From Cristatella mucedo (Eukaryota; Bryozoa; Phylactolaemata; Cristatellidae): a stretch of DNA of 64,000 nt. The notes beneath the pieces were generated by a model. The model was not told the origin of the DNA, did no database searches, and saw nothing but the letters and a program-made list of their open reading frames with translations. Numbering within the stretch: position 1 is the stretch's first letter; each line of letters opens with the position of its first letter. The stretch is taken from assembly GCA_009760855.2 (NCBI GenBank), contig WPIO01000032.1, forward strand, positions 2,255,501-2,319,500. Direction: 5' to 3'. Shown here in pieces: positions 55,243-64,000 of this stretch. The translations under genes were made by a program, and so were the position numbers.

Positions 55243-57402
55243 ATTGACCGGCTTCTCGAGTTGAGACTTTGAAGGCTGCTAAAACTGCGTCTCCACTGAC
55301 GAACGCCTGGAGTCTGGACATCATACTTGAGGCTACGTCGTCAGTTTACATGTAAGGGACAAGGATTGGTAGCTGACGAGAGGGATCGGAGACTCGCTGG
55401 CCGGTTTTGAAGAATTCACTGGGAGATGTATTTCTTAGCGGTTGATCGGAGACTTCAGTGAAAACCGACCAATCAAAAAACAGACGAAAAAACCGATGCA
55501 AAAAAGAAACGACGCAATAAGCAACGCAGATGCGTTTGACGGGGATACCAGTCTGTGTCACAGTAAAAATTCAGAATACTGGAATGTATTAATTAATAAA
55601 ACTGTCTATAAGAAGATTGCATCTATGTTTTTTATGACTGTAATGTAAGCATATAGGGGCGGCAGCAGATGCGTCTCCGCGGGTAGCCGCTGCTCAGTTC
55701 CATTTGCCACCAAACGAGAAACTTTAAGATCTCCAGACTTAAGAGATCTATCTTGGTGCCAAGTGAGACGGAATATACCAGCCATAGCCCAACAACGAGG
55801 CGAGTCTTGACTTCGATTTATACCCAGTGTAGACATGACCGGTTCGACTCTAGTTTGCTATCAAGACAAGCTCTTGGGTGTTTCGATTTCCGATTGTCGA
55901 TTGTCAACTTGACTGATTCGAATGCTGCTGCTTCACACTCCCACTTGCGTGCGTCCACCAGGATAAAGAATATCAGGTCTGCCTGGGTCATCTCCTTATT
56001 ATTGTATTACTTATTTGATTTTTGTATTTTTTCTGTGCTGGGATGTACTTAGGATGAATGTATCGTGCTCTACTAGTTTGCCTTCCTGGCTGCAATGTCA
56101 TCAAGATCGCTCTAAGCATTTCACGGCATGGCCTAGCTTTATTAAATGACTATTTCGGTAGCTGTACCACTTATTATATATGTTCATACAGATTTATGCA
56201 TACATCTGTGTTCTATATACAGTGGTATTTATAAGCATGCGTATATCTGTATCGATATCTATTGCAGGTGCTTTTGGTAAAAATGCGACACTGTACAATG
56301 TTGCAACTTGCTGGCGAAGTAAACAATCATGAGAGAAAGCGGCAATAAAGAGGGCAGCATATATGAAGACTAAATCCTAAATAAATAATTAGGCGGACAC
56401 TATTAATTGCAGTGCTTTATATTTCAAAAATGCAGTGTTCAAGGCTTTGGGTGGTAAAGTTTGTTAAAAGGAAACTCGGAAAAAAAAGCCGTCACGAAAT
56501 ATTATGAAATGTGCGAGGATAATTGAGCTGTCAATGAGCCACACTGATTGTGAGACGTAGCCATATTAAAGGCCTTTGAACGAGCGGTGACAAAACGTGC
56601 AAAGGTTATAAGCGCACCAACATCTACCACTTTAGAACATTAGACGTCCATAGTTTCACGTTTGAGAACCTACAGGCTTTTGCACTAATATTTGGAGATG
56701 ATATTTAAAGACCACTTCAAGTTAAGGCCTAGGGTACTGGTTTCACTTTTCAACGCGACTGTCGCTGCTCAATACCGACAAGTATCATCTTACCCTCTCT
56801 CTTCAAGTATTTAATAATGAAGCTATATTCAAAATTGTAAAAAATAGAAATTCAAACTTACCTACAAATTTTGTTAAACAATCATCGAAGACCAATCTGT
56901 AAGTGAACAGCCAGTTGTTGTAAGATATTTCATTACAGCCCAGTGCTTTTGAGTGCTAAAGCAATTTGTACTGATATATGAAACGCACGCATGCACAATG
57001 AAGAGCTCTCAATGAGTGCAGTAAAACCTGACCAGCTTACGATGTTAGATCAATGGATAGCAATTTAAATCTCCGTAAACAAAAAACATAAGCAGTATAG
57101 CTTAACCTTAGCGAATACGTCGGAAATATAAATCAAAGACCTAGCAACGATGAAAGGGGTACCGGAGGCACCAGATTCAGCTACGGAAAAATTGTACACT
57201 GCGTGAGGATTATGGAAATAAAATTTCTGGTCTGGAGCCTTTAGAGCGAAAAGCGTCCCTTGCCGAAAGTCTTTTTAAGTTAACGGAGGACCACAAATAG
57301 AGATACTCTTGGTTCCCGAACCGAGAGAATTATTTTAAATGTTTTTTGTGAGCAAAGCCAATGGGCGAAGTTATTGCAGATCGGCACCCAATTCACTATT
57401 AA
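55243..57402. other. No gene recognised; may include the 5' region of the LINE-A element
   Basis: About 2.1 kb with only short open stretches. Part of 56.9-57.4 kb could be the 5' untranslated region of the LINE that follows, but no second copy is present to define its start. Confidence 0.5.
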
Positions 57403-57483
57403 GACAATGCACGTGCACTCCGCCAGTACATCTCGATTCGTCTCAAGCATATCTCATGCGTCACTGTAAATCTCTCAAACTTA

Positions 57484-60351
57484 GTGGTCATCAGGCCTGT
57501 TGTAACCCAATCGGCCAGACTTAACGCTTGCCTTTGGAATCCTCGCTCAATGTGCAATAAACCTCTAGTAATAAACGACCTTATTTCTGAAAATGGTATC
57601 GACCTGCTCGCCCTAACTGAAACTTGGCTGAAATCGATAAACTGCCCGACAATTAAAGACGCTACTCCATCTGGTTTCACGTTCTTTCACACCCCTAGAT
57701 CAATCAAAACTGGAGGTGGAGTTGCTATGATCGTGCGCTCGAAATTCAACTTCAAGCCATTTGCGGTACCCTCGAAGCAGTCTTTTGAATCAATTGTCCT
57801 GGTCTCACCCGAAAACAAGCTACCGATAGTGGCAGTAGTCTATCGCTCACCAGGTACCAAATCCTCCTTTATCTCAGATTTCTCCGATCTCATTTCGATT
57901 CTGTGTGCAAGAAATCGATCCTTCCTCGTTATGGGTGATTTCAACGTTCACTCTGATAACTTATCTGACGCTTTCAGCACCGAATTTCGTACATTGACAG
58001 ACTCATTATCTCTTGTGGCTCATGTGCATGGCCCTACCCACATCAAGGGTCACACACTCGACCAAATTTTCTCATATAACTGCACTTTGTCATCACCAGT
58101 TATCACCAAATCCTGCTTATCTGACCACATGCAGATCTCATTCAATCTACAGTGTGTGCCCACATTCTCCTCTAAAATAACCTCTGAATCGCGAAACCTC
58201 AAGACCCTTGACATCGATGCTGTCCGTGCGAGCATATCTGCTTCACCTTTGCTGCTCAGTCCTCCCTCCGATCTGTCATCACTGGTAGATTGCTACAACA
58301 CGACACTAGCTGACACGCTCGACGAGTTTGCACCTTTGACAAAGCGCACTGTGCGCCCCCGCCCAGACGGCCTATGGTTTACCACAGACATTAAACTAGC
58401 CAAGTCTACTAAACGAAAGCTTGAAAAGGCATACAAAAGATCCGGACTAACTGTCCATCGACAGGCATATGAAGACTACTGTAGGTCGTACCAATCGATC
58501 CTAGCAAAGGCTAAGTCTAGCTTCTATAGAAACATTGTTGAATCACAGATGCACAATCCAAAAATGCTGATGTCGACAATAAACCATCTCCTCAACCGTT
58601 CCCAGGTTAGCTCCTTACCTGATGATCCTTGTGATGATCTAGCCGATCGCTTCTCTCGATTCTTTGTGCAGAAGATAGACAAAATCAGGGAATCCATCCC
58701 TGCGATGACAACCTTCCCACTAGAATGCTGTTCCTCGGTTCCTGGCTGCGCCTCAATGTCTGCATTTAAACAGGTCACCAGTGACATAGTCCTAAAGCTC
58801 GTATCTCAATCAAAGAAGACAACAAGTCCACTGGACCCTATTCCCACTGTCCTGCTCCTACGTTGCATTGATCTGCTGCTGCCATGCATAACCAACATCA
58901 TTAATATGTCATTAGCCTCAGGTCAGGTCCCAGCACCTTTCAAAAAAGCTGTAGTCAGGCCACTTCTCAAGAAAGCTACACTAGACCAAGAGAACTTAAG
59001 CAACTACCGCCCAGTCTCCCTTCTACCATTCCTATCAAAGACACTGGAACGGGTCGCGGCAGACCAGCTGAACTCGTATATCGAAACCTCACACCTTGCT
59101 AGTAAGTTCCAGTCTGGCTTTAGAGCTAATCACTCCACAGAGTCAGCATTGCTTCGGGTATACAACGACCTACTTAGGAATGCAGACATGGGTAGAGTGT
59201 CTCTTCTTGTTTTGCTCGATCTTTCGGCAGCTTTTGATACCATCGATCACAAAGTACTTCTAGAGCGCCTCTCATCTCGCCTGGGCATCACTGGCACTGC
59301 TCTGCAGTGGTTCAGGTCCTATCTCAGTGGGAGACTCCAGAGTGTTGACGTGAATGGACAAAGATCATCTGAAGTACCTCTAAAATATGGAGTACCTCAG
59401 GGCTCTGTGCTAGGTCCGGTCCTTTTCACCGTTTATACTCTCCCTCTCGCTGATGTGATTGCCAAGCACAATCTAGGCTTTCACTTCTATGCGGATGACA
59501 CTCAGTTGTACCTTTGCTTTGATCCCTCCCAGCCTTCGAGCACCTCAAATTCTCTCAACTCACTAGCTGCATGCATTGATGACATCCGATCATGGATGGC
59601 AGCAAATTTTCTAAAACTAAACGATGATAAAACTAACTTACTAGTTATGGGCAAACCTAGTGTTATTCAGAAATTGGAAAGGCTGACTTTCAAAATTGGC
59701 TCTGCCAGCATATCTCCAGTTGCATCAGCTCGAAATCTAGGTATCATATTCCAAAGCGACCTCTCGTTAGACGACCACATCAGCTCCACAGTCAAATCAG
59801 CCTATTTTCAGCTTCATAACATTGCTAAAATTAGGGCTTGTTTAGATAAGGATACCACGTCCAAGTTGGTCCATGCATTCGTGACATCTCGTCTCGACTT
59901 CTGCAACTCACTGCTTACTGGCCTACCAGCATGTGCGATCAGGCGATTGCAGCTGGTGCAAAACTCTGCAGCTAGGCTTGTCTGTCGTGAGCGTCGCAGT
60001 TGCCACATTACTCCACTTCTCGCCGACCTGCACTGGTTACCAGTCAAGCAACGGATTGACTTCAAGGTTTTGTCGCTCACTTTTAGGTCTCTTCATTCTA
60101 TGGCTCCAGCCTATCTTTCAGAGATACTACCCCATCAGGCAAAGCATCGTACCACTCGCTTTTCGGAATCCAACAGTCTAGAAATACCTCGTACAAACCT
60201 CAAATCCTTTGGAGACCGTGCATTTAGCTCGTATGCTCCCACAGCCTGGAACTCCCTCCCGACCTGCATCAGAACATCCCCTGACCTGACCACATTTAAA
60301 AGAAACTTAAAAACATACCTATTTAGGACAGCATTTAGTGGGTCCTTGTGA
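57484..60351 (+). CDS. LINE-A ORF2: apurinic-type endonuclease and reverse transcriptase
   Basis: The uninterrupted frame covers 955 codons from 57484 (a GTG) and is open from 57403. The enzyme nicks target DNA and copies the element RNA into it. Endonuclease residues are all present: NPRS (residue 19), TETW (E46), GDFN (D152) and SDH (D214, H215). The RT carries SLLPFLSKTLERV, FRANHSTESALLRV, DLSAAFD (D579), [10 protein letters not shown] and YADD (669-672). The C-terminus is the usual L2-like basic region, ending WNSLPTCIRTSPDLTTFKRN and GSL. The first in-frame ATG (57550) lies inside the endonuclease motif. An ATG at 57361 is cut off by TAA at 57400, so the true start is unclear. The 5' part may be truncated or carry one lesion. 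No other damage is seen. Confidence 0.93.
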   Translation: MVIRPVVTQSARLNACLWNPRSMCNKPLVINDLISENGIDLLALTETWLKSINCPTIKDATPSGFTFFHTPRSIKTGGGVAMIVRSKFNFKPFAVPSKQSFESIVLVSPENKLPIVAVVYRSPGTKSSFISDFSDLISILCARNRSFLVMGDFNVHSDNLSDAFSTEFRTLTDSLSLVAHVHGPTHIKGHTLDQIFSYNCTLSSPVITKSCLSDHMQISFNLQCVPTFSSKITSESRNLKTLDIDAVRASISASPLLLSPPSDLSSLVDCYNTTLADTLDEFAPLTKRTVRPRPDGLWFTTDIKLAKSTKRKLEKAYKRSGLTVHRQAYEDYCRSYQSILAKAKSSFYRNIVESQMHNPKMLMSTINHLLNRSQVSSLPDDPCDDLADRFSRFFVQKIDKIRESIPAMTTFPLECCSSVPGCASMSAFKQVTSDIVLKLVSQSKKTTSPLDPIPTVLLLRCIDLLLPCITNIINMSLASGQVPAPFKKAVVRPLLKKATLDQENLSNYRPVSLLPFLSKTLERVAADQLNSYIETSHLASKFQSGFRANHSTESALLRVYNDLLRNADMGRVSLLVLLDLSAAFDTIDHKVLLERLSSRLGITGTALQWFRSYLSGRLQSVDVNGQRSSEVPLKYGVPQGSVLGPVLFTVYTLPLADVIAKHNLGFHFYADDTQLYLCFDPSQPSSTSNSLNSLAACIDDIRSWMAANFLKLNDDKTNLLVMGKPSVIQKLERLTFKIGSASISPVASARNLGIIFQSDLSLDDHISSTVKSAYFQLHNIAKIRACLDKDTTSKLVHAFVTSRLDFCNSLLTGLPACAIRRLQLVQNSAARLVCRERRSCHITPLLADLHWLPVKQRIDFKVLSLTFRSLHSMAPAYLSEILPHQAKHRTTRFSESNSLEIPRTNLKSFGDRAFSSYAPTAWNSLPTCIRTSPDLTTFKRNLKTYLFRTAFSGSL

Positions 60352-60517
60352 TTCGTCCTCGATGTGCTTATGCGTGCTGACACTGTTCATGCTGCCACTA
60401 ACCACATTTGTATGCTGACCCCGTGCATGTAACCCCTAACCATGTTATTCATTTTGTTTGTTTTTCAAGCATGATTTTACTTACTATTCTATTGCGTATC
60501 ACTTTGCAGCAAATGTA

Positions 60518-60556
60518 AAGCGCCTAGAAAGAGATTAAGTTCTCTGAGGGCGCTTT
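60518..60556 (+). other. LINE-A 3' terminal hairpin
   Basis: AAAGCGCC pairs perfectly with GGCGCTTT, with an inner AGAGA/TCTCT stem. It is preserved at 46614-46654 and damaged at 37110-37140 and 61650-61690. In L2-like LINEs the 3' end is what the RT recognises; that role here is inference. Confidence 0.75.
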
Positions 60557-60680
60557 ATCAAGTGCAATATTATTATTATTATTATTATTATAAGCACGTA
60601 AGCCAAGCCATAAGCTCTATGTGCTGTTTAAATTAGATCGGTGGTTTCTATTGCTCTATCAGGGGAGCACTGGAATACCA

Positions 60681-60804
60681 CTACTACTACTGCTACAGCT
60701 ACCGCTACTGCTACTGCTACTGCTACTGCTACGGCTACTGCTACTGCTACTGCTACTGCTACTGCTACTGCTACTGCTACTGCTACTGCTACTGCTACTA
60801 CTAT
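60681..60804. repeat. (ACTGCT)n hexanucleotide microsatellite
   Basis: About 20 units of ACTGCT with a few changes near the left end and one GGCTAC variant. It lies 85 bases after the LINE-A tail. Confidence 0.95.
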
Positions 60805-61200
60805 TAATAATGATGTATCGTATTTTCAATGGCGCCCCAAAAGAGCTGAATGTCTATTCAAACTCTCTAAAACTCGCTACAAGATAATGACAGCTGATAG
60901 TTAATGAGAAGCAAGATATCCGGCTAAGGTAAGCATGTAAAACCATACGATTATCATCCTAGGACAAGAATAAAAAAGCCGACAAAAAACTTACTGCCAC
61001 TGTTTAGAAGGACTCTTGGTTAGCAACACTCATTCAAACGTCCATAGGCAATCGAAACAGACAGGAAAAAGATTTGTCCACAAGAGTCACAAACCCTATT
61101 AAAGCGCTAAAAAAAAGCACGTCTCTGTCGCCCTTAGTCACAGCGTGTACAGTTTCATATGCACTCTTGTGCAATGTGTAATCGTTGAGCACAAACTAGG
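60805..61200. other. No gene seen
   Basis: Nothing recognisable. Confidence 0.5.
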
Positions 61201-61722
61201 CAGGTTTATCACTTACTTTTAGATCCCTTCGTTCTTTGGCTCCAGCCTACCTATCGAAAGCACTCCCCCATCAGGCTATGCATCATGCCACTCGCTTTTA
61301 GGAATCCAACTATTTACCATCGTACAATTACATCGTACAAGTCTCACATTTTTTGAGACCGGGCCCTTATGCGTATGCTCCCAAAGCCTGGAGCTCACTA
61401 CATACTTGCGTCGCGACATCTCCTGACTTGTGAGCATTTAAAAAGAAACTGAAAACGCATTTATATATCACAGCATTTAGTGGCCTGTAATTCGTCCTTT
61501 ATGTGCATATGCGTGCTGACACTGTGCATGCTGCCACTATTCATACTTGCATGCTGACCGTGTGCATTTCAACCCTAACCATGTTATTCTTGTTCTTTAT
61601 TGAGCATTCTACCACTAACCATTCGATCGTGCTTTCTTTGCAGCAAATTTAAAGTGCCTAGAAAAAGATTGAATTATCTGAATGCGCTATATCAAATGCA
61701 TTATTATAATTATTATTATTCA
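61201..61722 (+). mobile_element. LINE-A 3' end, diverged
   Basis: Matches the last coding part (TTGGCTCCAGCCTACCTATC) and the 3' untranslated region (GTGCTGACACTGTGCATGCT), with a damaged hairpin and an ATT tail. Confidence 0.85.
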
Positions 61723-62070
61723 ATTCCAGACGTATGAGGCACAGCTAAACTTCTTCTTTGGTCATTACCAGCCCTTCAGCACGCTATACTCTTTTAATTC
61801 ACTTGCTGCGTGTACTGCTGGCATCCTCCCTTTGATGGCGGCAAACTTTCTCAAATTGAACGATGAAAAACCTAATAGTAATGGCAAACCTAATGCGAAT
61901 CGGAAATTGGAAAATACTATCCTCAAATTTGGCCCGCCAGCATATCTCCGGCCGCATCTGTATGAAATATGGTGTCATGTTCCAGCTCAACCTTTCACGA
62001 GAAGGCCACATCAGCTTCATAGTTAAGTCTGCCTGCTTTCACTTATTTAACATTATTAAGTTCTGACCTT
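61723..62070 (+). mobile_element. LINE-A internal RT fragment
   Basis: SLAACTAGILPLMAANFLKL (61682-61870 region) matches SLAACIDDIRSWMAANFLKL of the near-intact copy. It continues to the point matching 59820. It lacks both ends and directly follows the tail of the preceding LINE. Confidence 0.82.
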
Positions 62071-62149
62071 CTTAAGCAGTGATGCCACAGCTAAGTTGGG
62101 CTAAGAATTTTTTACATCGCTCCTCTGCCGATACATAAATGAGACTATT

Positions 62150-62490
62150 AAATCCCCTAACCTTTTTATTATTATTCATAATGCACAACCGCATAGATAG
62201 ACGATTCACTCGGACAGAGTAGAGGCTTTGCGTAAAAGATTGGTTTTCAGATTATTTGCTTCGAATCAGTGATGTCAGGAGAGTTCCACCCTTCAGGAGA
62301 AGACTGTAAGCACGGTCTCCGAGAGATTCGAAGTTAGTTAGGGGTACAAGTATTCGGTCAGAGCCCTAAAGGAGAGTGGTGCGACGGGGGAGGCGTAAAG
62401 CAAAATTAATTCAGATAGGTAGGCTGGAGCAAGTGAATGGAGGGACCTAAAGATAAGTGACAGAATCCTTAAAGCCGACATGCTGCTTGA
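62150..62490 (-). mobile_element. Diverged L2-like C-terminal fragment
   Basis: GTAGGCTGGAGCAAGTGAATGG and GGACCTAAAGATAAGTGACAG resemble the minus-strand LINE at 18240-18290. There is an ATTATTATT-like end at 62167. Weak but consistent over about 300 bases. Confidence 0.5.
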
Positions 62491-63638
62491 TGAAAGCTAG
62501 AAAAATGATCCGCCAGATCTCCGCAAGCGTCGCTAGGTACGGGCTGACTTGGGTGGGGTTAAGTGGATGATTGATGGCTGACATCCTTCATGTTTTGGAT
62601 TGCGAAACTGCTACTACAAAGGGGTTTAGCGTGCGACAAATACCAGTGAAGCCCCGAACCTTGCCATAACGGCTAGCGCCATGCAGGTACAGCACCAGTG
62701 AACGTAGGGAAAGCTAACAGTAGTAGAACATGGTGCCTATGAAGAGCGTCCATATCTTAAGATAACAAGTCCATATCGGTAGCGTAGAACCAGTATATTC
62801 AATATTGACAGGTACCTGTGACGTACACCATCTCTAGTACGACTCAGTGGTCTAGAGAACAACTCAGCTCAACTAAAAGGCAACAATTAACAGCCGGTTT
62901 AATGGCTTCGGCTCGTATGCTGCCGTGGCCATAGGTTATCGGGTAATCGGTTCCCAGCTCTTGTAATTCAGGAACCACGAATAATGAATAGCAGTCTTAA
63001 TCTGGCTAATTTTGCACGTCATCGTTTTACTGCGATTGCACTATACGTTTACAGAAGCTAGACCTGGCTTTTGCTATGATGGATTGGTACGGCTTTACAA
63101 TAATCCTCGTATGCCAGATAAGTATAAACTTACTATTCCTAGCTAGTTGAACATTTCCAAGAAACCATAGCCTATTTTGGCAAGGGGGTACATTGGGCTT
63201 AGCCAGAGGAGCAAACTCTTTTTAATATTATTATATTTGTGTATTATATTTTATTCTATTTATTATCTCTGATTATACAGCTATATTGTCAAAACTATTA
63301 GGGGAGATAACTGATTTGTTTGAAAATGCAGCGACAACAGAAACTCTTATATTTTAAATTTAAAACTTAAATGCGCCATAGAATCATGAAATTTATCAAG
63401 CATATCTTTGAACAGTGTGTTATTTGGTTACTTTAAAAACGCGGGGATATTATCACTCAATGGAACAGATAAAAATGAAGAGCCTTACCGAGTTTATAGT
63501 CCTTACGATGGTTTCCCTGTAGGTTAGTCCTTGCAGCTGAGAGTTGGCTTATGTGAATGTTCTCTAGTTTTCAAATTGAATCTCCCGATGATGGTATGAT
63601 AACACTTGCTAGTCTATACTGTAAGTGTATATTTATAC

Positions 63639-63640
<2 letters not shown>
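62491..63640. other. No gene seen
   Basis: AT-rich in its right half; nothing recognised. Confidence 0.5.

Positions 63641-63709
<69 letters not shown>
63641..63709. repeat. (TA)n microsatellite
   Basis: About 34 uninterrupted TA units. Confidence 0.98.
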
Positions 63710-63710
<1 letters not shown>

Positions 63711-64000
63711 GCATCGGTTAACTCCAGATGGGGCTATAAAAAAAATAATCAGGTATTTTGTCACACTCCCATCTCCGGCTCTTCGGACAACATTTCATAA
63801 CAAATATTGTTTTCGCCTATGTATATTATCAGCACAGGCTTTTGAGAAACCAAAGGCTATGTACCATACAGACGTTAAAACTCTTGTTAATCTTCCTGGT
63901 GCACTTTCACAGCTGAAGCAGAGACGAAACTCGCTCCATGTTGCCATTTTGCAGCCCAAGAAGCAAAGGTCAAACGAACGTCCACTGCCAGGCTGAAAGG
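63711..64000 (+). other. Open stretch running to the window edge, unrecognised
   Basis: After the TA repeat one frame stays open for about 95 codons to a TGA at 63994-63996 (segments such as TPDGAIKKIIRYFVTLPSPA and KTLVNLPGALSQLKQRR). It could be an exon or a repeat piece. No domain is recognised. Confidence 0.25.

Larger units (their letters stand above)
57403..60595 (+). mobile_element. LINE-A (L2-like), near-intact copy
   Basis: One open frame from 57403 to 60351, a 3' untranslated region with a stable terminal hairpin (60518-60556), and an (ATT)n tail (about 60571-60593). This is the reference for all LINE-A fragments in the window. The 5' end is not defined; no flanking target duplication was found. 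Confidence 0.93.

Noticed and set aside
60621-60904. Open frames with poly-Leu or alternating Ala-Thr
   Set aside because: They are translations of the ACTGCT microsatellite.
1-64000. Prokaryotic features: operons, CRISPR arrays, ribosome binding sites
   Set aside because: The window is eukaryotic with introns, LINEs and SINEs. Tandem repeats present are satellites, minisatellites or microsatellites without CRISPR-type spacers.

Overview
This window is eukaryotic (metazoan) nuclear DNA. It contains split genes with GT-AG introns, TATA boxes and AATAAA poly(A) signals, together with L2-type LINEs, tRNA-derived SINEs, a Ty3/gypsy element, satellite DNA and microsatellites. The mix (L2-clade LINEs with ATT-repeat tails, a restriction-endonuclease-type LINE, tRNA SINEs) would suit an invertebrate such as a mollusc or another marine animal, but the sequence alone does not fix the species. 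No conserved housekeeping gene was recognised.

The only convincing host genes are a tandem, same-strand family of tiny two-exon genes. They start at about 3138, 9779, 14990 (broken), 22331, 26733 (broken), 33483 and 42560 (broken). Each encodes a signal peptide (exon 1) and, after an intron of about 106-110 bases, a mature peptide with Gly/Trp-rich ends around three asparagine runs and no cysteine. Four copies are intact (88, 87, 81 and 81 aa). Copies 1-5 sit at the ends of paralogous blocks of a few kb (A-E) that share upstream and downstream sequence. Copies 6 and 7 form a second, fully pseudogenised subfamily with its own upstream sequence.

The rest is mostly mobile DNA. Two L2-like LINE families are scattered on both strands. 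LINE-A has an (ATT)n tail, a 3' hairpin, and a near-intact member at 57.4-60.6 kb whose endonuclease and reverse transcriptase residues are all present. LINE-B has an ACATT-type tail; an almost full-length decayed copy at 3.9-6.85 kb interrupts block A. At 34.1-36.3 kb lies a GC-rich decayed LINE with a restriction-like endonuclease and a fold-back 5' junction. At 46.7-54.2 kb there is a three-level nest: a LINE-B copy split by a Mag-like Ty3/gypsy element (minus strand, LTRs of about 140 bp), itself split by a young non-autonomous LTR element (plus strand) with a perfect 5-bp target duplication. A satellite with units of about 160-190 bp follows at 54.3-55.2 kb.

Layout: 0-24 kb, blocks A-D with LINE insertions; 24-34 kb, copy 6, LINE fragments and block E; 34-46 kb, the RLE-type LINE, SINEs, copy 7 and a GC-rich island; 46-55 kb, nested retroelements and satellite; 55-64 kb, the near-intact LINE-A, LINE fragments and microsatellites.
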